Source: Endozoicomonas gorgoniicola (lineage in GTDB: Bacteria; Pseudomonadota; Gammaproteobacteria; Pseudomonadales; Endozoicomonadaceae). Taken from it: a stretch of DNA of 64,000 nucleotides. The notes below the pieces were generated by a model. That model did no database searches, had not been told where the DNA came from, and was given only the letters and a program-made list of their open reading frames with translations. Both the position numbers and the translations under genes were made by a program. The stretch is taken from positions 4,238,501 to 4,302,500 of the forward strand of contig NZ_JAPFCC010000001.1 in assembly GCF_025562715.2 (NCBI RefSeq), in the 5' to 3' direction. Of the stretch, positions 53,524 to 60,669 are shown in pieces (positions within the stretch are counted from its first letter, which is position 1; the number at the start of each line of letters is the position of its first letter).

Positions 53524-54504
53524 GTGAGGATGGAGTGCTTTGCGAGTTCGGAGCACTATTTTCATAGTAAAAACCTGTTTATTGGAAAATCCAAAAAGAA
53601 TACCCCCTCCTCACCTCTTGACGCATCAAAAAAGCTTGATGACTTCAAGATCAAACCAAACGATCCCAAGGTTTACGTTCAGAAAATGCCGGATGGCACC
53701 TATAGTTACACCTTTAATAAATCCGGCAAGAAAGCCAGCAAGGGGTTTTTAAATCAACAGAAAAATATTCTGCATGAGAAAGGGTACACGCCCGAACAGG
53801 CAACAGACTTTGTCGAGAAACTTAGCCAATCAACCGGGAAGCATCGGGCTGTGATTAAAGACGCTGTCGGTAAAGCGCCTTTCGTGGACAGCCAACGTCA
53901 GGCATGGGCTGAATGGGCCGAAAATAGCCTGATACAAAAAGGGTATTCACCAGAGGAAGCCAAGACACGATCCTTTAACTTACTCAAAGAAGCAGGAACC
54001 CGATTTAACAGAGTAGAAACGGTTATTAACTATACACCCTTAACACAAGCCAGGAATGACGCTATAGAAGCGGAGATGCAATACATTGAAAACAACGTAA
54101 AACCATGGGCAACTGAAACCCTTGAGAAAAAAGGATTCACTCCGGCGGAAGCCAGAGAGCTGTTCGACAATCTGATGCATCAGGCCGGAGGGAGTATTGA
54201 ACAGGTTACCGCATACGTAGAAAATCAAAAGCCCAGGGACAATGTGCAGGAAACAGCAGAGGATATGTCGCAATCCGCCATTGAAAACTCCATAAAAGAA
54301 GATCAGAAAAATCTGGAAACTCTGGGGCTCAGCAGCGATGCTACAAGAGCCGAGGCAAAAGCCGCCTACCACAAACTGGCGTTGAAATATCATCCTGATA
54401 AAAGCAGTGGTCAGGAAGCTGAAAATACATTTAAAACGATTAGTACGGCATACTCAGCTCTTAAGCAATCAGCTACTTTTGATAAAAACCCCCCTGAAAC
54501 TTAA
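53524..54504 (+). CDS. J-domain effector-like protein, 5' end lost to the IS110 element
   Basis: The open frame gives about 326 aa, but its first 10-15 codons probably read through the end of the IS element, so the true start is missing. Three related segments follow: KGYTPEQATDFVEKLSQSTG, KGYSPEEAKTRSFNLLKEAG and KGFTPAEARELFDNLMHQAG, spaced about 65-85 residues apart, suggesting repeated helical modules. The C-terminal 55 residues are a J domain (ETLGLSSDATRAEAKAAYHK, then LKYHPDKSSG with the HPD triad) that would engage an Hsp70. Upstream of the element the fragment at 51855 may be its original N-terminus. An Hsp70-directed effector role is inferred. Confidence 0.75.
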   Translation: MRMECFASSEHYFHSKNLFIGKSKKNTPSSPLDASKKLDDFKIKPNDPKVYVQKMPDGTYSYTFNKSGKKASKGFLNQQKNILHEKGYTPEQATDFVEKLSQSTGKHRAVIKDAVGKAPFVDSQRQAWAEWAENSLIQKGYSPEEAKTRSFNLLKEAGTRFNRVETVINYTPLTQARNDAIEAEMQYIENNVKPWATETLEKKGFTPAEARELFDNLMHQAGGSIEQVTAYVENQKPRDNVQETAEDMSQSAIENSIKEDQKNLETLGLSSDATRAEAKAAYHKLALKYHPDKSSGQEAENTFKTISTAYSALKQSATFDKNPPET

Positions 54505-54586
54505 CAATTTTTTGAACCTTTATCTCATTCCAAAGCATTTCTCTGCCCAAGGGAAACCATTCAATAAACACTGCTCAAGCTCCTCC

Positions 54587-54619
54587 TGTTGGGTATCGCT
54601 TTGCTCTACCCAACCTACA
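54587..54619. repeat. REP-like GTTGGGTA...TACCCAAC palindrome
   Basis: GTTGGGTA (54588-54595) and TACCCAAC (54607-54614) with flanking TG and CTACAA form a stem-loop resembling the widespread proteobacterial palindrome with ends GTTGGGTT and AACCCAACCTAC. Such repeats are usually extragenic and moved by REP-associated transposases. Confidence 0.7.
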
Positions 54620-54654
54620 ACCCAGAGCCCGGCAAGTGCAACTTCCGCCCTCTC

Positions 54655-54713
54655 AAATCCATAATAGTCACCCTGAAAATCCATAATAGTCCAAGATAAA
54701 ATCCATAATAGTC
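54655..54713 (+). repeat. Three direct repeats with exact 22-bp period
   Basis: AAATCCATAATAGTC occurs at 54655-54669, 54677-54691 and 54699-54713, each followed by a different 7-bp spacer, giving a strict 22-bp period (about two helical turns). It could be iteron-like protein-binding sites or a small tandem duplication. The third copy abuts the fragment frame downstream. Confidence 0.88.
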
Positions 54714-54910
54714 TGTCTGAAAATAATGGTCGGGCGACGGGTATTGAAGTCAAAGCGGGTATGACCATCAAACGCGAAATGTTTGCAACTCAGGAAATGT
54801 TGATTGAAGCGGGCAGCATTCAACGGGGAGTTATCATTTATAACGGAGACAGAGTTTTACCTTTTTCAGACAACCTGACAGCAGTTCCAGCCGGTTACCT
54901 GCTGGGTTGA
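54677..54910 (+). pseudogene. Gene fragment of unknown family
   Basis: The frame is open from 54677 to TGA 54908-54910, with ATG 54761 as the only good internal start (49 aa: MTIKREMFATQEMLIEAGSI and on to AGYLLG). The code-like sequence extends upstream of that ATG (LSENNGRATGIEVKAG) into the 22-bp repeats, so it looks like the 3' remnant of a larger gene. No ribosome site is obvious. Confidence 0.4.
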
Positions 54911-55064
54911 CTGTAAAGAGACCGTTAACCTTTTAACAATGAAGTAAATACTTGTTAATACAGATGTTTATTATCCTGACTTCATGCATACTCGGCAGTG
55001 TATTCAATTTTTTTCGCTTTTTGTTGTCTGAACGAAAGGCCTTATCACTGCTTTATTACCTATC

Positions 55065-55562
55065 ATGAAAAAGTTTTTTGAAGCCAGCTACATCGCCCTG
55101 CTTGCCGCTACCAGCACTGTTACCTTTGCTACCGAAACCTCTGAAGCCCAGAACATGTCCATTGACATGTTTCCGGAAGCCATGAAAGGCTACACTCGCC
55201 ATGTTATCCGCTTACCTAAACTGGAGGGTGAAGCTCGCCTGGATCTGCTTCCGAGCCAGGTGGTTCAGGGGGATTGCAATATACAATCAGCAAATGTTGC
55301 AGTGGAAAAAGGCAATGTTGAAGGATGGGGCTACTCCTACTACAAAATCAGTGAGTTTAACATCAATCCTGTGATGACGATGATGGCCTGCCCGACCGGA
55401 GTTCAAGAGATGAAAGTCATTGCCGGCAATGATCAACTGCAGGACATGCGCTACAACGATCGTATGCCTCTGGTGGTTTTTGTAGAAAACGGTATGACTC
55501 TGGATTACAAAATCTGGCGGGTAAACCCTGAAGAGGCCAGTATTGAAGCGCCTGCAGGGTAA
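55065..55562 (+). CDS. eco: Ecotin, periplasmic serine protease inhibitor
   Basis: This 165-aa protein has a signal peptide (about residues 1-22, cleavage near TFA). It matches E. coli ecotin: VIRLPKLE, a CN motif (GDCNIQ), EGWGYSYYKI and the reactive-site loop MTMMACP with P1 Met at about residue 106, the disulfide Cys pair, and KIWRVNPEE at the end. Ecotin inhibits trypsin, chymotrypsin and elastase-like proteases and protects bacteria from host or exogenous proteases. It is flanked by accessory genes, in keeping with a host-contact role. Confidence 0.95.
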   Translation: MKKFFEASYIALLAATSTVTFATETSEAQNMSIDMFPEAMKGYTRHVIRLPKLEGEARLDLLPSQVVQGDCNIQSANVAVEKGNVEGWGYSYYKISEFNINPVMTMMACPTGVQEMKVIAGNDQLQDMRYNDRMPLVVFVENGMTLDYKIWRVNPEEASIEAPAG

Positions 55563-55612
55563 TTTTTCAGATTAAAGGAACACGGGGAGTTTTCAGAAAC
55601 TCCCCCCGACAA

Positions 55613-58264
55613 TCAACCACCCAAAGCCATGGCCCTGCCCTTCACCTTCTGAAGCGAAAACAAATAGCCCGTTAATTTTTCCTTCGCACAAAAATCCTGC
55701 CAGTTTTTATAAGGTGGCCTGCCCCGGAAACGGGCGTATTCATTCAACTCCAGCACCACATCATCATCACAGACAATCACCTTGTCACCTTCAAACCGGA
55801 GGCTGACATAATGACCGGAAGTCGATGAACTGCCGCGATGACACACAATACCTGTCATGTCATATTCCTGATTTTCCGGTTCACTGTCAGGACCAGGTGC
55901 AATGGGTATGCGAACCCGTCTGCCAGAGTAAGCCATTAAAGTCGCGGCTTCGTCGTTGAGCTTGTTGGCCGCGCCATTTTCAAACCCAAAAATTTTCATT
56001 TGCAGCATAAGCCGGTCCGGTGGCTGTTGACCAGAACTGACAAACGCCTGCTGCTTAAGCGTATCCACCTGATCCCCGCCTGCCAGACCAACCTTCGCTT
56101 TATCAGCCCTGTCCCATTTGAACTGATTAAATTCATCCAGTTTTTCCGGCGATAGATGAGCCGAAACGCAACGGCTAATGGTTTTGGAACCCTGCCGGTT
56201 CACGCTAATGGGCAGAAAGGCATTCCCGCCTTCATCCGCCGTTTTTCTCAGTCTTTCTTTGCCCTGATAGATCATTTTTTTATGGTCATAAAGATGCACA
56301 CTGCATCTGGGGTGCTGATTCAAGCCAAAAATTTCTGTAAGGTCATTTAAAAACTCGTGTGGGTCCTGCTGGGGAATCAGAGCGGGGCGAAGATTATCAG
56401 GCTGCTGGTCAGCAAGAATGAAAGGCGCTGATTGTCTGCCCGTTGTCTGACTGTATCTCAGGTAGTCCTGCATAAACTGACGTTGCAAATTGACCAGTGC
56501 AACAGGGTGACTTTCACGGTCGTTAATCGCATCACACACATTCAGAAAGCTTTGCTGAAGCTGAAGGTAGAGCATTGTCTGGTCTTCAGTCAGGCCAGCG
56601 GGTTGATAATCAAGAACCACATCCGACAACTCAGGAGCAGCCATCTGAATGGCAATCATCTGCAGGGAAGCATTCATAAAGCAGTTATTTCCCCAGTTAT
56701 AAAGCCCTGACGCCCGGGGCTCCATGCCTGCCTCGCGAATTTGATCGATGCCGGTTCTCTCCGGTACAACATCTTTGTATTTACCCACCGTTTTAAAGGC
56801 GTTTAACAGCGCCTCTTTGCGCATCTGGGTTCTATTTTCAGGCGTGTTTAACTGAGCATAGATATCTGCGTCTAATCCGGCGGAATTCAACTCCATTGCA
56901 TCGTCTTCAAGCGCGTTTGAATGAAGCAGAACCGGGTACATGTCTGGCGTAAACCGCACATTGATCAGGTCCTGGTACTGTTGCAGCTTGCGAAAGTGCC
57001 TGAGTGAGCTGACCGCCTGATCATCATTGACCGAGCCATCAGGTAACCCGGCAAATAACTGCCTGAATTCACCTTCCGACTGAACCAGTGGCGTCCCGGT
57101 AGCATCCTGTTCACCCATCAGCCTGATCATCAGGCGCTGATTCCCTGCTGATGCGGGAGTATGATTTTCCTGCACTGTCTGGGGTTGCCGAAGATCATTC
57201 AGTAATCCGTTACCGACTGCCAGCTCAGGCCTTAATGCCAGAGCCAGTTCCGTAAATGTCTGGACAGCGTAACTGACATCACCTTCTTTCAGCAGGGCTT
57301 CAACCATGTTGCTGTTTAACAGGTCATACTCTGTTGCCAGCTTATAGTCTTCAGCTTTTATCTCTTCGGAGTGATACCGAATGACCTCAAAGGCCAGCTG
57401 CCGTTTTATCTCAGGCGACTCTTCAGCAGCGGGCGTTCTGACTTCTGGTGCGTTCGGTCGAGGTATCTGGCTGGTATTGCTGCCTGCAACAGGTGCAGCT
57501 CCCCGGTTACGCAAAGGCTTTGTCGTCTGCCGGTTATGAGATTGAGCCTGCAATCGTCGTGTGGTGCGTGTTTTTTCCTGGGCCCTCTGGATAATGCGAT
57601 CTGTTTCCAGCCTCTTCAGCTCGTCCTGCTGTTGGTCTATTTTCTTATTCAGAACTTCCATGGCGCTTTTGAATTTGGGCTTACCCAGAAAAATTCTGGC
57701 CAGAAAAGACCGGTCTGAATGTTTCTGGCTTAACTGCAGTATTTCTTTTGCCTCATTTTTCAGAAAAACCGGATACTTTTCCTGCCAGTCATTCGGGAAG
57801 TGCTGCTGAAAAACGCTTTTCAGCTTATCCATTGCCTTGTTGACACCCGCATGGTTATTACTAAGAACCATTTCCAGCAGGACAATTTCCGCCTGATGAA
57901 TCGAACTGATCGGGTCACCCTTATAGCGATTAACCAGATTTTTGCACTCTTCACGGCTAATGACTTTTATTGAGCGCTGCTTCAGGCCAGTATCAGCCAA
58001 CGCCTGCTGCCCATGATTTGTTGGAAGTTTTAACTTGGCATTTAATGTCTGCCGGCGATCAATAAACAGTTTGACAGCCCGGCCAAACTTTTTTGCCCCC
58101 CTGCTCTGCCAGAATACTCCCTTGCCTTCCGTACCAATCTGATTATTTTCTGAAAAGTGCAGAATATTGCCCGCTAATTGACTATCCACAATACCAGAGC
58201 GGTTGAAAGCATCGGGACTAAAGGGCTGTGTCATCTGTTTTGAGCCTGCCTGACGGTTATTCAT
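55613..58264 (-). CDS. USP-type deubiquitinase-like protein
   Basis: This 883-aa protein has no signal peptide. The N-terminal about 500 residues are helical and of unknown family, with a basic, Gln-rich linker near 200-275. The C-terminal catalytic domain has the ubiquitin-specific protease Cys box LYNWGNNCFMNASLQ (C528) and the His box TSGHYVSLRFEGD (H818), with an Asp cluster DDD (833-835) after VIVC. These give the Cys/His/Asp triad in USP order. Eukaryote-like USP domains in symbionts act on host ubiquitin; that is inferred here. Lack of a Sec signal suggests delivery by a dedicated secretion system. Confidence 0.85.
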   Translation of the reverse strand: MNNRQAGSKQMTQPFSPDAFNRSGIVDSQLAGNILHFSENNQIGTEGKGVFWQSRGAKKFGRAVKLFIDRRQTLNAKLKLPTNHGQQALADTGLKQRSIKVISREECKNLVNRYKGDPISSIHQAEIVLLEMVLSNNHAGVNKAMDKLKSVFQQHFPNDWQEKYPVFLKNEAKEILQLSQKHSDRSFLARIFLGKPKFKSAMEVLNKKIDQQQDELKRLETDRIIQRAQEKTRTTRRLQAQSHNRQTTKPLRNRGAAPVAGSNTSQIPRPNAPEVRTPAAEESPEIKRQLAFEVIRYHSEEIKAEDYKLATEYDLLNSNMVEALLKEGDVSYAVQTFTELALALRPELAVGNGLLNDLRQPQTVQENHTPASAGNQRLMIRLMGEQDATGTPLVQSEGEFRQLFAGLPDGSVNDDQAVSSLRHFRKLQQYQDLINVRFTPDMYPVLLHSNALEDDAMELNSAGLDADIYAQLNTPENRTQMRKEALLNAFKTVGKYKDVVPERTGIDQIREAGMEPRASGLYNWGNNCFMNASLQMIAIQMAAPELSDVVLDYQPAGLTEDQTMLYLQLQQSFLNVCDAINDRESHPVALVNLQRQFMQDYLRYSQTTGRQSAPFILADQQPDNLRPALIPQQDPHEFLNDLTEIFGLNQHPRCSVHLYDHKKMIYQGKERLRKTADEGGNAFLPISVNRQGSKTISRCVSAHLSPEKLDEFNQFKWDRADKAKVGLAGGDQVDTLKQQAFVSSGQQPPDRLMLQMKIFGFENGAANKLNDEAATLMAYSGRRVRIPIAPGPDSEPENQEYDMTGIVCHRGSSSTSGHYVSLRFEGDKVIVCDDDVVLELNEYARFRGRPPYKNWQDFCAKEKLTGYLFSLQKVKGRAMALGG

Positions 58265-58333
58265 TAATCAGGTTATCGGTTGACAGGCTCTTAACTTAGG
58301 GAAGCGGCACTGAACAACATACCAGCTCCTCCG

Positions 58334-58405
58334 TCATTCCCGCGCAGGCGGCTCTTGTAAAGGAGAGAGTACCACGGCAGTGGATCCCCGCCTGCGCGGG
58401 GATGA
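58334..58405. repeat. Long inverted repeat of GTCATTCCCGCG type
   Basis: TCATTCCCGCGCAGGCGG (58334-58351) pairs with CCGCCTGCGCGGGGATGA (58388-58405), 18 bp with one G-T-type mismatch. It is a dispersed palindromic repeat of a type widespread in proteobacteria. It lies between the USP and lipoprotein genes and could stabilise or end transcripts. Confidence 0.85.
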
Positions 58406-58444
58406 GGATGGGATATTTTTTGCTGTATCGATGCGGCCCCGCAT

Positions 58445-59302
58445 TCAACCCCTGCTGTTTTTTATTCGCCGTAGCCACTGGTCAATTTCGGCCAGTGCAG
58501 TGTTGTTCTGCCTGTTGCTGCGCAGGGCGATGACCTCTGCAATGGCAGCATCGGTCAGCTCACGATTTTCCTTCAGGAACTGCAAATGTTCAGGGGTTCT
58601 GAAGCGTTCGGGGTTTGCCACCAGTTCCGACAACTTTCCCCGCCTTTCAGACAGCGGCAAGGGCTGTAAATCGATTAGCCGGGTCAGCCAGTCAAGGCGA
58701 AATTCACGATTGAGCTTATCAACGTTGTGCAATGAACTGGCCCAGCGGTTCAGCCTTTTCTTTTGATCCTGGCTCAGGGAGCCAATCCAGGGCTTTAAGC
58801 CCTTTTCCATGCGAGCCACCTTGTCTTTTTCCCACTCGGTTCTGCTGGCTGTCAGACGGGTTTCATAACGCTTCAACATCTGCCGTCTGATGTTTTCTAT
58901 AAGGTTCTGTCTCTGTTTTTCAGACAACTGCTCCAGCAGTTGCAGTAAATGCGGTTCCGCCTGTGTGACCAAACGATCCCAGAACACCAGTGTTTTCTGC
59001 CGGTGTGAGCGTACGTAAACCGAAATCTCTTCCGGGGATAACTGCCTCCGCAATAACTGTTCCCGAATACTCTCCAGCCACTGCTGATATTCCTGTAGCT
59101 CGTTCTCTTTATGCCACCGTTGTAACTGGCTGAAACGCTGGTCAAATTCCTTTTTCTGTCGGGGTGTCAGCTCTACATAATCGTCCACATACCAGTGCAC
59201 CAGCCAGTCAAGGTTGTCATAAACATAGGAGGTCGAGCAGCTGTGCAGGAAAGGCAGCAGGAACAGTAGAAAAAAACCGCAGACTCTTTTTAAGGTGTTC
59301 AT
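58445..59302 (-). CDS. DUF6279 lipoprotein
   Basis: This 285-aa lipoprotein has signal FFLLFLLPFLHSC with the lipobox Cys at about residue 22, then STSYVYDNLDWLVHWYVDDYVELTP in short blocks, the hallmark of DUF6279. The rest is almost entirely alpha-helical and Arg/Gln/Leu-rich. It is probably anchored to the outer membrane; its function is unknown in the family. Confidence 0.9.
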   Translation of the reverse strand: MNTLKRVCGFFLLFLLPFLHSCSTSYVYDNLDWLVHWYVDDYVELTPRQKKEFDQRFSQLQRWHKENELQEYQQWLESIREQLLRRQLSPEEISVYVRSHRQKTLVFWDRLVTQAEPHLLQLLEQLSEKQRQNLIENIRRQMLKRYETRLTASRTEWEKDKVARMEKGLKPWIGSLSQDQKKRLNRWASSLHNVDKLNREFRLDWLTRLIDLQPLPLSERRGKLSELVANPERFRTPEHLQFLKENRELTDAAIAEVIALRSNRQNNTALAEIDQWLRRIKNSRG

Positions 59303-59773
59303 AGAAGCATGTTTTTTATTATTGAGCCTGTCCCTACCTTAAATCAGCTGTGAATTGATTTCCATCAGTCCGGTATTCCCCAATTAGCTTTTTGTTAATC
59401 ATTACTATTTACAAAGAAAACTTTGTGAATAGTGAACTCTCTTCCAATTAAAAAAGAATCATTTGTATTTAGCTGTTTAATCTTTAACATTCCTTCTAGT
59501 TGCTTGTTTATAAAAACCAACAAATAGAAACAAAAACTGACCCATATCAAATCATTGATTAACAAACTCAATAACAATTCTCATCATCTTAATAAAAAAG
59601 AACACAGCCGGTTTCTTAAAGCATTCCGGCACAGCGTATTTCTCTGACAATTATTGCCCTGTTTCGTAGCCTGATCGCTGTCTTTGACAAGAGTTTCACA
59701 AAGAGCCTTTGCAGCCAGTCTGAAACATAAAACACCGGGAATACCTGACCTGCAACCAATGGGGGAGTATGTA
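59303..59773. other. AT-rich intergenic region with palindrome
   Basis: This 471-bp stretch has no supportable gene. It contains a near-perfect 26-bp inverted repeat at 59406-59431 (TATTTACAAAG, AAAA spacer, CTTTGTGAATA) that could be an operator for the rnfB-like operon or the divergent lipoprotein gene. An in-frame TTG at 59684 would lengthen the RnfB-like protein, but the extension is unlike the family. Confidence 0.5.
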
Positions 59774-60649
59774 TTGGATACCAGTCTGATCATCACCAGT
59801 GCCACCGGCTTTATGGCCGTTCTCGGTGGACTGCTGGCTGTATTGCTTATCGTTGCCAATAAACGCTTTTATGTCTTTGAAGACCCCCGCATTGATGAAG
59901 TGGAAGACCTCCTCCCCCGTGCCAACTGCGGAGCCTGTGGCTCTCCCGGCTGCCGTGCGTTTGCCGAAGGTCTGGTAGCCGGTACGTTCCAACCCGGTCA
60001 GTGCACCGCTAATACCAGTGAAAAGAACAAAGACATTGCCAGCATGCTCGGTGTTGCCATGAGCGTTGCGGAAAAGCAGCTGCCCCGTGTCGCCTGTGCC
60101 GGTGGTTCACACGTTGCCTGGCAGCGAGCGAATTACGAAGGCATGGAAGGTTGTCGCGCAGCGGACCTGGTTGCCGGTGGCGGCAAAGGTTGTAACTGGA
60201 GCTGCCTCGGTCAGGGCGACTGTGTCGTCAGCTGTCAGTTCGATGCCATTTATCTGGACCGCAACGGTTTGCCCCATGTCGATGCCGAAAAGTGTACCGC
60301 CTGCGGCGATTGTATTGACGCCTGCCCCAGAGCCCTGCTGTCCATGCAGCCTGTCAGCCATAAACTCTGGGTAGCCTGCAACAACAAAGAATTTGGTGAT
60401 AAGGCTGAATCCGACTGTGGCGTTGCCTGTACCGCCTGTGGCCGCTGCGAAATGGATGCCACTGAAGGCCTCATCGCCATGAGCAACAATCTGGCTACGG
60501 TCAATTACACCCTGAATGATAAGGCAGAAAAAACTGCTATAGAACGTTGCCCAACGGGTGCCATCGTCTGGCTCGAAAAAGACGACATTATCCGTAAAGG
60601 CAAGAAAGCAAAGAAAGTCATCCGCAAAGATGCCTTACCTGTTGCGTAA
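59774..60649 (+). CDS. RnfB-like iron-sulfur protein
   Basis: This protein of about 291 aa has an N-terminal membrane helix (FMAVLGGLLAVLLIVAN) followed by the RnfB-type 4Fe-4S domain (ANCGACGSPGCRAFAEGL). A ferredoxin-like part follows with CTACGDCIDACP, CTACGRCEMDA and further Cys. It resembles RnfB/RsxB, but no other rnf gene is present; the next gene is a pyruvate:ferredoxin oxidoreductase, so it likely passes electrons between that enzyme and the membrane. TTG 59774 has GGGGGAG at 59761-59767; ATG 59759 is an alternative start without a good ribosome site. Confidence 0.85.
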   Translation: MDTSLIITSATGFMAVLGGLLAVLLIVANKRFYVFEDPRIDEVEDLLPRANCGACGSPGCRAFAEGLVAGTFQPGQCTANTSEKNKDIASMLGVAMSVAEKQLPRVACAGGSHVAWQRANYEGMEGCRAADLVAGGGKGCNWSCLGQGDCVVSCQFDAIYLDRNGLPHVDAEKCTACGDCIDACPRALLSMQPVSHKLWVACNNKEFGDKAESDCGVACTACGRCEMDATEGLIAMSNNLATVNYTLNDKAEKTAIERCPTGAIVWLEKDDIIRKGKKAKKVIRKDALPVA

Positions 60650-60669
60650 TACACGGAAGGAGATCCCTC

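Larger units (their letters stand above)
52087..53545 (+). mobile_element. IS110-family insertion sequence (approximate ends)
   Basis: A DEDD transposase gene with about 170 bp of upstream non-coding and about 60 bp of downstream non-coding sequence, lying within effector-like coding sequence on both sides. IS110 elements lack long terminal inverted repeats, so the ends here are estimates from where coding-like sequence stops (about 52086) and resumes (before about 53560). CCTTGCC occurs both in the left non-coding region (52223-52229) and near the right end (53512-53518). Confidence 0.7.

Noticed and set aside
54655..54713. CRISPR array interpretation of the three repeats
   Set aside because: Repeat cores are 15 bp with 7-bp spacers, far too short, and no cas gene is present.
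54520..54771. 83-aa minus-strand frame over the REP-like and 22-bp repeats
   Set aside because: Composed largely of repeat sequence, with no start signal or known motif.
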